Positions 1-9,105 of a stretch of 64,000 bases of DNA are shown here, piece by piece; positions within the stretch are counted from its first letter, which is position 1, and every line of letters starts with the position of its first letter. Source of the DNA: Rhizoctonia solani (lineage: Eukaryota; Basidiomycota; Agaricomycetes; Cantharellales; Ceratobasidiaceae); assembly GCF_016906535.1 (NCBI RefSeq), contig NC_057377.1:1736001-1800000 (forward strand), given 5' to 3'. A program made the translations under genes and the position numbers. Below the pieces are notes generated by a model, which saw only the letters and a list, made by a program, of their open reading frames with translations, was not told where the DNA came from and searched no databases.

Positions 1-139
1 TCATGTAAGTGATCGACATGCCGGCTTTCATTTCGACTTGGTCGATCCTGTACCTTGTACTCGGTGCTATGACCCACCATGGGTCAGATGTGCGTGGCGT
101 GGGCGTTGGAAGGACGACTCGGCTGGGTCAGCGACTCGC
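1..139 (+). pseudogene. Left host flank: 5' part of a small host reading frame split by element O
   Basis: From an ATG at 79 a frame runs to the O insertion at 139. If O and one copy of its CTCGC target duplication are removed, the frame continues at 56411 and ends with TAA at 56515-56517, giving 56 codons without a stop. A GTAAGT at 5-10 and a TCAG at 84-87 could be the ends of an intron, so this may be the last exon of a larger gene whose start lies left of the window. I do not recognise the product. The uninterrupted frame across the empty site is directly visible; that it is a real gene is inference. Confidence 0.4.
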
Positions 140-473
140 TGTAAGGAATACCAGATATTCGTATATTTACTCTACTATACGCGAATCCCTTACATAATCG
201 AGTCGGCTATGCTCACCCGACTTACCACCTCGGCCCACCTTCGCCTTCTTTATTGTTTGTATCTGATTTCTAACTATATACTCTCGTTTGGTTTATTCCG
301 CTTACTCATGTACGAACCCCGTTGACCTTATAAGGTCCCGGGGGGGATCTTCTGATAACTGTCATTACTTTCAACCACAACAATCGAGTGTTTTACGGAT
401 TGTCATTACCTCGGCGACACGGTCGCCATCGACGTTCGTATTTACAGTAGTGGACGATAAGTGAAACCTTACA
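140..473 (+). repeat. 5' LTR of element O
   Basis: The repeat starts TGTAAGG and ends CCTTACA, a 7-bp terminal inverted repeat. It looks identical over 334 bp to the copy at 56072-56405 and retains about two dozen CpGs. It contains two short palindromes, GACCTTATAAGGTC (about 324-337) and GGCGAC/GTCGCC around an ACG loop (about 413-427). Confidence 0.95.
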
Positions 474-630
474 TTTTTTGACATACTAATTACAACACTC
501 GTATCGAGTTTATACTCGACGAACTTCGAACGACAGAGTGACGGGTTGGCCTCCGTTGCACTGTCCCATTTTACTTTATTTTAAATCTCTTCAATTGCTG
601 ATCGATCACAGAGAATAGTACGTACTGAAC
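474..630 (+). other. Leader of element O between 5' LTR and gag
   Basis: This stretch should hold the primer-binding site, but I find neither a clear tRNA 3'-end complement nor the self-priming complement seen in families A and B. A perfect hairpin TCGAGT-TTAT-ACTCGA lies at 504-519. The gag ATG follows at 631. Confidence 0.55.
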
Positions 631-3303
631 ATGAGCAGGAGGTTGCGCAGCGGACGCAACTACGACGCATCCAAGGTTCCTACCGCCCCCAAGAGGCGGG
701 CCGATAAGCGCATGGCTCCGAAAGCAGCCAACCGCGTGGAACCCAAGACGTCGAACAAGACCACTGATGAGCAAGCGATTGTACCAGCAGGAAGAGTACA
801 GCTCACCTTTGGCACCATGCCCCAGGGCGCAAGAGAGCCAGGCGAGCGCATGGTAGTGCTGGGTGTTGGGAAGCGCCAGGGAATAGCCTTCGCCGACACC
901 GAGGGAGTCAAGTTATCTCCCTCGGCCTATATGGCCCTCACGCAACGAGCCCCACCTATCCGGAAGGTGTTGAGCTGGCCGTTGCCGATTAACGAGGCCC
1001 GCCGAGAAGCGGATGCCCCCATGAACAGGGAAGCGACCTCAGAACGGAGCGTCGAACTCGTCGAGCGAGCGTCGGTCGAGCGGACAAGCGCTCCCGCATA
1101 TGCTGACGACCAGCGAACAACTTCGGAAGTCCCTACGACCCCCAACATGGGTGCGGAAAGTAGGAGGGAATCGGACGACGAGATATTCGTAACGGCTAGG
1201 ACGAGTCGTGTACTAAATGAGAGCATCGTCCTGGATGATGACGGCAAACCCGTGTTAGCGCAATACATAGTCAATGATGAGAGGGAAAGCGAGACACCTT
1301 CCAAGAATAGTAAGCGCAAGCGTACCCGCCGTAAGTCTAAGGGTAAAGGCAAGGAAAAGGAGCTGGATATCAGTGTCAGCACCGAATCCAAGTCCACGGC
1401 TAATCATGAGGGCCTCACCTGGGACGAAGAGGTACGCCGAGCCAATGGCGACGACGGGGGTCCAGGCGATGTTGAGGAACTACCAGACGTTAGCGACTGG
1501 ATTAATCCTAACTGGTCACGATCGGATTACATACCCACGAGTGAAGGAGATTGTACCAAAGCTGAAAGCGGAAACGGAAGCGTTGAAGTAAACGCGCTGA
1601 TATACAAGCTGGCTGACGAGTACGCATTTGATGATGAGGAGTATGCATCAGTACTCCGGAACCTGAGGAGCTCCGAAAGGTCAGAAAGTACTCACAGTCA
1701 GACGAGGGAGGCTGGCCCATCGAGACAACCGCGCGTTACAATCAAGGAAGTCGATAGCGGGTCAGAAGACACAACAACAAGTCGCACCAGGTCACACAAG
1801 AGTAAGGGAAAGGCAAAGGCAAAGGCTAAGGGCAAGAAGAGGAAACGTCCTAGCCTGGGAGCCGCATTGGATGACCTGGAAGGGACGCGGGAGCATCACA
1901 TACGACAAACAGACCCCCAAAGCACGCCAAACGCATACAGGGGCGGGGGATACCTGGAGGGTATCATAGAATCAACCCTGGCCAGGAAGTCTAGTAAGAC
2001 AACCCAAACGGATATGGGGAAGGCCAGTAAACTCAGACGCGAGGAACAACGACGGGCGCGGTCGACCAAGAGAAGGCCCCTGCCACTGTCTGAATCATCC
2101 AAATTGTCAGAGACGGATAGCAATGAGACTGAATCCACGCATACAAGCAGGTATGGAGGTGGGGGACCACCAGATCCATCAGATAGTGGATCCAAAACAG
2201 CCAACTTGTCCAACTCAAGTTGGACCAAATTGTTGGCACGATTGCGCAATGATAACTGTTGGAGGAATAGACGGCTGGAGGAATTAGTTGCAAAGCTCAA
2301 GAAGCAAAACAAGAAACTTGAGCAAAAGGTGGTCACGCAAGCGCAATCAGGATACAAGGCACAGTCACCCAAGACGTATAAGGGCAAAGCGGACATTGAC
2401 AAGCTGGATATGTTCATATTCAGTTACAACCTATACGTCAGTGATACTAGATTGAGTGACAGCAAGGCAGTGCTCACTGTCAGCCAATTCCTGGACGACA
2501 AAGCCGCGTCTTGGTACATGTTGAATGTTGCACCGGACCCCGGAAGCTACTCAATGGAATCAATATATGTCAGACTATATGACTACTGCTTCCCACCAGA
2601 TTTCAAGGACGACATGAGGAAATTGTATAATGAAAAGAAGCAGGGAGACTTGGGCGTGCAAGATTATTTTGCCAAATTGGCTTGCTTACAAAGACGCTTA
2701 CGGGAAGTCACAGACCACCAACATGTGCTGAGAGTTTGGGACGGTGCAGCCCAATATATTAAAGTGGGGTGGGCACTCAAGGGCATGAGACCGGAAGCAA
2801 CTACATGCAAAACATTGCAAGAAACAGTGCTGGACATAGAGCGCGCGCACAAGTACAAACAGTCAATTGAGAAATTGGGGAATGACAAATCGGGATCAAG
2901 AAGGAACTGATTGCATAGTCCTTTGCAAAAGCATGACCGTGCTTCTAATTACAAGAACCCGGGGGACAATCAAAGCGGCGGAAACCGCGGCAATAACAAA
3001 GGGACTGGATACAACAGTAACAGTAACGGTAACCGGCAGAACAAGCGCCCAAACAAATACATGCGCGGCGGACAGGCAAAAGGCTGCAAGGGACAGGAGA
3101 ACCAGCAAAGAAAGCTTACCAACAACAAGAAAGCCAAATTGAGGGCGGCTGGTGTCACAACTAAGCTTGGACCTATGATACAAGTGGGTTTTAAGTCCAT
3201 GGCCCTATCACCAATGGACTATGAAACAAAGAGGGGCGTCAAAGGCCCAAGGGGTATGGTAAGGGTAGAGGGCAACAAGGCCTGGGTTATGATGCTTAAG
3301 TAA
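631..3303 (+). pseudogene. gag of element O (one in-frame TGA at 2908-2910)
   Basis: This is the structural (capsid) polyprotein of O. The ATG at 631 opens 759 codons to TGA 2908; the same frame continues to TAA at 3301, 890 codons in all. Residues 1 to about 560 are low-complexity, charged and probably disordered, with strongly basic clusters around 1306-1350 and 1801-1850 that resemble nuclear-localisation signals. A Ty3-type capsid domain follows at about residues 570-740, with a WYM motif near 2512. The tail after the TGA is rich in Asn, Gly and Lys and basic, as expected for RNA binding; the CCHC knuckle lies instead at the start of pol. The TGA most simply derives from CGA (Arg). The gag is unusually long compared with about 450 codons in the B elements nested within it. 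Confidence 0.75.
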
Positions 3304-3576
3304 GGGCACTGATGCTCAACTAGGGAGCAGGGCACAGGGATGGGTGAATGCTTAGGTGAATTGACAAAGAGGTCAAGTCTTGCTGTTTAGCAGCAACTTG
3401 ACCTGGTTTAAATACATGAGAAAAGCCACACCAAAACCAACAGTACCAAACAACAAGTCATTTTACAATTTCACATCATATATCAAATATGTCACATGAT
3501 CTTGATGAGTCATAAATATATACCAAAAAAGGAAACTATCTTGGAAAAAAGGTAGAAAATAGTAGAAAATTATGTC
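3304..3576 (+). other. Spacer between gag and pol frames of element O
   Basis: About 270 bp, A+T-rich in its second half, with stops in all forward frames. There is no TG...CA insertion with duplicated flanks here. It separates the gag tail (stop at 3301) from the pol ATG at 3577, so pol of O would need internal initiation, splicing or bypass. I see no convincing splice pair. Confidence 0.5.
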
Positions 3577-4198
3577 ATGCCAACAAAGGTCATGACAGCT
3601 GGGCTCTGTTTTGAATGCAAACAATTGGGTCACCTGTCCAAGGATTGCCCAAAGTTCCACAAGGCCAAACCATTGCATGTCAACGCAAACGCGGTTAAAG
3701 TATGCCCCAAGAGCAAGGTCAGGGTGTTGTTGGTCATGCTCAAAGAGCTAGACAAACTCACCAGGCTGAAGGAAAAAATCAAGATCAACGCAGTGGACGT
3801 CAGGCGGAAGAACAAAGAGCCGGGACCAAAACATGTCAAGCAAAATGCTATCAAGGTTAAGGACCACACAAGGAAGGTCCCAAACACGCTGATAGTTGAA
3901 GCCAAGCTCAAAGGCAAGTCTGTTTGCGTACTGCTAGACTTGGGATGCCAAACTGACATAGTATCCACAACCATTGTTGACCAACTCAGGTTACCAACAG
4001 TGAAACTCATGAAACCACTGCAAGTACAGTTGGCAATGGCAGGGTTGCGAGGGACGCTACATTATGGTGTAAAAGCTAGAATAGAGTACCAAGGAATTGA
4101 TGAGTATTGAGACTTCAATGTGGGGAATTTAGACAACTACAATTTGATATTGGGAACACCATTCCTATTCCAACATAGCGTACAACTAAGTTTCAATC
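3577..4198 (+). pseudogene. pol of element O, segment 1: CCHC knuckle and protease
   Basis: From ATG 3577 the frame encodes a zinc knuckle of CX2CX4HX4C form (about residues 11-24), a Lys-rich linker, then a retropepsin-like domain. The catalytic D-S/T-G triad reads LLDLGCQTD (near 3937). The Ser codon position is TTG, one C-to-T step at CpG from TCG, so the protease is probably inactive. A TGA at 4108-4110 interrupts the frame; after it, an ILGTPFL motif typical of the second half of Ty3 proteases follows. The segment ends at solo LTR A1 and resumes in phase at 4765. Confidence 0.8.
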
Positions 4199-4759
4199 TG
4201 TCATAACCTCCTAACATATACCATTGAACTTGCACGATTTTTCTGATATTTTTAGTATTTTTAACGGACTTGTTATCTTTTGTTTTTCAATCACGTGATC
4301 TCGGCGCTTATTATGCCAAGATGCCGCGCCAAGATGCCGTGCCAAGGGCGCTTAGGAGAAATCCACGCTTCTGCGCAGCCCGCAGCACGCTTCTCATCTC
4401 ACACATGAACTTCTTTTCTCACAAGCACAGACCATGTAGATAGTGCGCTCTCTTCTATATATACTGCAGGGAAATCACTTGGAAACCCCAAGTCAATTTT
4501 ACCTTGTCTCTTGCCCACTAGAGAAGGTAGTCAGCCAGCTAAGTAGCCGGCCCTCAGTAGAATCAGAAGCACTCACCCCTTGATTAACTCATCACACCTC
4601 CCAGGCCTAAGGCCCCCTTGTCGACAGAAGATAGTAGTAGAGCGCCCCAAGCACTGTTAGTATAGCCTTTAGTAGTTAGATTACATAAACAAGTGTAGTA
4701 GTACGGCCTCAAGCGCCCGCCCACTAGTGTGTACCCAACCTTACAGTTGGCGTACAACA
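4199..4759 (+). mobile_element. A1: solo LTR of family A in O pol
   Basis: 561 bp, starting TGTCATAACC and ending CGTACAACA, with target duplication CAATC (4194-4198 and 4760-4764). Forward orientation is given by the TATA element (TCTATATATAC near 4454) followed by AAGTCAATTTTACC. It is a recombination remnant of a full A element. Short ORFs overlapping it are LTR sequence, not genes. Confidence 0.93.
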
Positions 4760-4764
4760 CAATC

Positions 4765-5830
4765 CATACGGGGTATACATTGGGTCTACAAAATCCCTAC
4801 CACTCAATGGGGAGCAAGTCATACAGATTAATTTGTTGTCCGCGGACATTGTTGGACTGCAGATGGCTGAACTACGTGACATGCTCAGAGACAAAGCGGC
4901 AAATGTGTGCAAGCCCAAGGATGGTAATACACCCCTACCACCTTTCCAAGCAATAAACCATTGCATACCATTGATAGACAAGCAGAAGATGTACCGTTTC
5001 AGACCCTCAAGATGCCCGGAGGCGCTGAAAGGACAATTTGAGTCTAAGGCAAGAGAATACTTGGGATTGGGTTGATGGAAGCATAGCACCGGCTTGAACG
5101 CAATACCAATGTTATTCATACCCAAGAAGAAAGACGGAAATATTGAACTACATACAGTATTAGACAAGCGTGAACAAAATGCAAATACAGTGAAAATGGC
5201 ATCACCATTGCCATTACCCAAAGATATCCTTGCAGAAGTCAGTAGGCATAAGTATTGAACGTTACTGGACAGGAAGGACGCTTACAAGCAGATTTGGGTG
5301 GTACCCAAAGACGTGCATAAGACGTTGTTCCACACACCTATGGGGACTATGGTTAGTCACGTAATGCAGCAAGGGGACTGTAACGCAGGCGCAACATACC
5401 AAGCGCTGATGAACCATATCTTTGCGCCGTATATAGGAGTGTTCATGTTTGTATACCTTGACAACATAGTAATATTCTTGGATACGTTAGAAGAACATGT
5501 GAAACATATACGTACCATATTGGGAGTACTCAAATGCAAACGGCTATTCCTGAGCCCAAGTAAGATGCAATTCCTTGCAGAGGAATTGCGTATACTGGGG
5601 CATATAGTTGACGAGAAGGGGATCAGAATGGACCCGCATAAAGTTGACTTGGTGTCCAAGTGGAAGACGCCTGAATCAAAAGAACAATTAGCTAGCTTCC
5701 TAGGTGCGGTTGGATACTTAGCACCAAACTGCCCAGGCATTTGCATACCAATGGCACCGTTGGCTAAGAGAGCAAGCAGTGACACACCTTTCAGATGGGG
5801 GGGTACCAAGGAACGCGCCTTTTGTGATAC
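4765..5830 (+). pseudogene. pol of element O, segment 2: reverse transcriptase
   Basis: This segment continues segment 1 in phase. It holds the protease-RT linker and the RT fingers and palm: a PKKKDG motif near 5124, a LLDRKDAYKQI motif near 5262, and the catalytic YxDD box, which here reads YLDN (near 5454-5465). The second catalytic Asp is Asn (GAC to AAC at a CpG), so the RT should be inactive. In-frame TGA codons stand at 5073-5075 and 5256-5258; at the second, relatives usually have Arg, as expected if CGA became TGA. The thumb and connection follow up to solo LTR B1 at 5831. Confidence 0.85.
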
Positions 5831-6413
5831 TGTCCTAGACGTCTATAAGGACGTTGAGGAGGTGGGCGCTTGCGGCCGGGTGTGACTAAGTAAGGAACCG
5901 CGTAAGGCGGTGAGCAAGGTACCTACAACGACAACCAACTATACTACGGTGCCAAGGCCTGTAAGGGCGATGACAAGCTAACTAGGTACAGTGTAGAAGC
6001 CGCTTAAGGCAACGTGGGACTAGTGAACTAAGTAGTTGCTGGACCTGAGGTCCTTGTACAGTGATGGGATGCAACAAGAGGTAATTGACCTGGGTGTTAC
6101 CATGGTTGGTTGGCCTCCTTATATATTACAGAGGTGAACTAATTACAAATACAATATATGCAATACCATAACCAATAAGAACCCCAATCCGCAGTCGGCC
6201 TTACTCATGCATACGTGTCACTGACGTGTCATAGTGATGTCATCAGGTGGAGGTGGCTACGTATGCTGAGGTAAGCGCGGATGGGGACGTGGCTCGGCGC
6301 TTAGCGTCTGATATAAGCGCCGAAGTCACGTGATCAAAAATGTTGTCCGTTTGTCTTTGTTTAAAATTGAGAAAATGGGAATAAATTCCCTGGTATCGAG
6401 TGTGTCTACGACA
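5831..6413 (-). mobile_element. B1: solo LTR of family B in O pol
   Basis: 583 bp. On the plus strand it runs TGTCCTAGACG...TGTCTACGACA, flanked by the duplication GATAC (5826-5830 and 6414-6418). It is in minus orientation, judged by the TATA element read on the minus strand. It falls exactly at the RT/RNase H boundary of O; deleting it restores the frame. Confidence 0.93.
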
Positions 6414-6418
6414 GATAC

Positions 6419-7698
6419 AATTAGGTTGGTGGAAGAGTTCTGCAATAGACATTGTGTGGCATTGAGATATGGCAAGAATGAGCCCCCAATATATCTGATC
6501 ACAGATGCTAGCTTGACAGGGGCAAGCGGACTGGTAAGCCAAGGAGAAGAATGGCCAACAGCACAGGTTGCTGCGTTTTGGTTGGCCAAGTTCACCACAG
6601 CTCAGCAAAACTATTTGGTCACCAATTGGGAAGCGTTAGCAGTGGTGTGCTTGCTGGATAAATTTGGACCGTTACTTCACGGGGTTGAATTCACAATACT
6701 CAGTGACCACAAGGCACTCAAGTACCTACAGACTCAGAAGGATCTTAACCCGTGACAAATACAAATGTCAGAGAAACTGAGTCAATTTAACTGCACAATT
6801 AAATACATTGAGGGATCAAAAAACGTCCTTGCAGACGCTCTATTGCGGATGTATAGTGAGGACAAGAAAGGCACTGAACATGCAGAAAGCAAGTTTGTGC
6901 CAGACTACAAGGAGGAAGGCATCATACGGGACGCACGCACGCGTAACCCATCAGTGACCCAGCCAGTAGTGACCGGAATGGCGGCCAAGGTGGCAAGCAA
7001 GAGCCAGACCACGTTGGCAGGTGTCCAACGGAACCCGGAGCGCAAAAGAGTGGCCCTGGTTTGCTACAACCCAGAAATACCGGGAAGAGCAGGGCAAAGG
7101 ACCAGGGCACCACGTAACCAAGGAAATGAGCGCGTGAAAGAAAATTGGAACCCCAACATACGTGATGAGTTTGTTGGGGAACAAATTTTGGAAGAGGACC
7201 CAAGAGAAACCAAGCCCAACAAAAGAGAAGAAACCTCACCAGCAAGCATTGAGCTGGAGGGCGGGAGTTGGGCGGACAACAAACAGGACAAGTGGGACCT
7301 GCTGGACCGCTCAGATCACTGACAGATTACAACGCTGGTAAAAGAGTTAGACGTGAATGAGGCAATAGCAAACGGCTACCAGAGTGACAAGAATTATGCA
7401 AGAATAGTGAATGAACCATTGCGTTTTGCTCAATTCAAGCTACGCAACAACTTACTATATTTCACAGAACACGGTAGGACGTACCCTTGCATCCCAGACA
7501 CCATGGTTGGGGAATGGCACATACGGATGTTACTGATATCACACGCGCACTCAATAGTGTCACACCTAGGATACAAGAAGACATACGCATATATGAGGGA
7601 AAGCCTATATTGGAAAAATATGGCTAAAGACGTGGAGAGATTCTGTGCAGCATGCGTGTCTTGCGCATCATCCAAGAAGTTGACTCAGAAACCGTACG
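6419..7698 (+). pseudogene. pol of element O, segment 3: RNase H and start of integrase
   Basis: RNase H begins with ITDASLTGASG (near 6498; first catalytic Asp), has NWEALAVV (Glu) and LSDHKAL (Asp), so its acidic residues look intact. A tether with ADALLRM follows. TGA codons lie at 6753-6755 (where relatives have Arg-Gln) and 7320-7322. A long Lys/Glu-rich linker (about 6860-7320) precedes the HHCC zinc-binding domain of integrase: SHAHSIVSHLGYKKT, then CAACVSC near 7648. The segment ends at B2, inserted at GTACG, and resumes at 38361. Confidence 0.85.
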
Positions 7699-8018
7699 TG
7701 TCGTAGACACACTCTATACCAGGGAATTTATTCCTATTTTCTCGAATTTAAACGAAGACAAACGGACTACATTTTCAATCACGTGATCTCGGCGCTTATA
7801 TCATACAATAAGCGCCAAGCCACATCCCCACCCGCGCTTATTCACCACACGTAGCCACCTCCACCTATGACGTCATCATGACACGTCAGTGACACGTATG
7901 CATGAGTAAGGCCAACTGCAGAGCGGGGTTCTTATTGGTTATGATATTGCATATGGTTGTATTTGTAATTAGATAGTCCTGTAATATATAAGGAGGCCAA
8001 CCAACCATGGTAACACCC

Positions 8019-8031
8019 AGGTTGATTACCT
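8019..8031 (+). promoter_or_regulatory. Predicted self-priming segment (transcript 5' end) of B2
   Basis: AGGTTGATTACCT sits about 27 bp after the TATA box. It pairs with the primer-binding site at 8271-8286 except at the central dinucleotide, which looks like a decayed CpG in both. The pairing is visible; the mechanism is inferred from Tf1. Confidence 0.65.
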
Positions 8032-8245
8032 CTTGTTGCATCCCCACTTGTACAAGGCCTTACAGCCAGACTCACTAAGTAGTACTACAACGCCTTAAGC
8101 GTCAACTCCGCTGTACATATGTAGCTTGCCATTGCCCATACGGCCTTGGTCATTGTTGTTTAGTAGTTAGACGTTGTAGGGTAGACCTTGCCGCCTTAAG
8201 CGGTACTAACTGTACATCCACACGGCCACAAGCACCTGCGCCCTT

Positions 8246-8263
8246 GACGTCCTTACAGACGTC
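8246..8263 (+). other. Terminal LTR hairpin with CTTACA loop (B2)
   Basis: GACGTC-CTTACA-GACGTC lies 7 bp from the LTR end. Similar hairpins with CTTA-type loops lie at 8056-8067, 8090-8102 and 8191-8203. Confidence 0.6.
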
Positions 8264-8270
8264 TAGGACA

Positions 8271-8286
8271 CTAGGTAATTGACCTT
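8271..8286 (+). promoter_or_regulatory. Primer-binding site of B2 (self-priming type)
   Basis: CTAGGTAATTGACCTT immediately follows the 5' LTR, where the primer-binding site belongs. It matches no TGG-type tRNA end but is complementary to the family-B LTR segment AGGTCAATTACC. Confidence 0.7.
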
Positions 8287-8513
8287 AAGTCAGTTGCAAA
8301 CTGTGCCCACCAAGCACACCCACTTAGCTCAACAACAAGAAGACCCCTAGTACTAGCACCAGGGAAATCAGGTGATTGGGATTGCCTTTTGCTGTCAATA
8401 ATCAAACCAGCGTTGTCCCCACCTAGTACCAAATTGCTATAAGGCTAATGGGTTCTAATTGTCCGCATACCACCAGTCGCTGCACCATTTGTTAGCAACC
8501 CTAGACAGCCAAT
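8287..8513 (+). other. Leader of B2, first part
   Basis: Untranslated leader between primer-binding site and gag, interrupted by B3 at CCAAT (8509-8513). It resumes at 14978. No ORF is supported. Confidence 0.7.
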
Positions 8514-9105
8514 TGTCCTAGACGTCTGTTAGGGCGTCAAGGGGGGTGGCGCTTGTGGCCGCAACGTACAATGAGAAGGTTGCTTAAGGCAACGACAAAC
8601 CTATCTACGGCAACGAGCAGCTATCCTACGACAACAAGACCGCGTAAGGCGGTGACAAGCTATCTAAGTACAACAACAAGACCGCTTAAGGCGGTGTAGA
8701 CTATCTAAGTAACTAAACTAAGTATTTACTGGGCTGTAGGGCCCTTGTACACTGAGTAGGATGCAACAAGAGGTAATTGACCTGGGTGTTACCATGGTCG
8801 GTTGGCCTCCTTATATATTCTATAGTAGTGCTAATTACAAATACATTATATCCAATACCATAACCAATAGGAACCCCGCTCTGCAGTTGGCCTTACTCAT
8901 GCGTACGTGTCACTGACGTGTCGTAATGATGTCATCAGGTGGAGGTGGCTACGTATGCTGAGGTAAGCGTGAATGGGGACGTGGCTTGGCGCTTAGCGTA
9001 TGATATAAGCGCCGAGGTCACGTGATCGAAAATGTTGTCCGTTTCCCTTTCTTTAAATTCGAGAAAGTGGGAATAAATTCCCTGGTATCGACTGTGTCTA
9101 CGACA
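8514..9105 (-). repeat. 3' LTR of B3
   Basis: 592 bp family B LTR. The pol stop codon (TAG, 9098-9100) lies inside its first eight bases. The block AAGCGCCGAGGTCACGTGAT is at 9007-9026. Confidence 0.92.

Larger units (their letters stand above)
7699..8270 (+). repeat. 5' LTR of B2
   Basis: It starts TGTCGTAGACAC and ends GTCTAGGACA. A TATA box (TATATAAG, about 7985-7992) lies roughly 30 bp before AGGTTGATTACCT (8019-8031), the probable transcript start and self-priming segment. A CACGTG palindrome lies near 7782-7787. It differs from the 3' LTR at about a dozen positions by eye, mostly transitions. Confidence 0.93.

Noticed and set aside
474..500. tRNA or self-primer binding site for O
   Set aside because: I could not find a convincing tRNA 3' complement or a complement within the O LTR, so no primer site is claimed.
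3304..3576. A small mobile insertion between gag and pol of O
   Set aside because: No TG...CA ends or duplicated flanks, and no family A, B or C sequence.
8056..8263. CRISPR-like repeats
   Set aside because: The repeated units are short hairpins with different stems, not direct repeats with unique spacers, and the DNA is eukaryotic.
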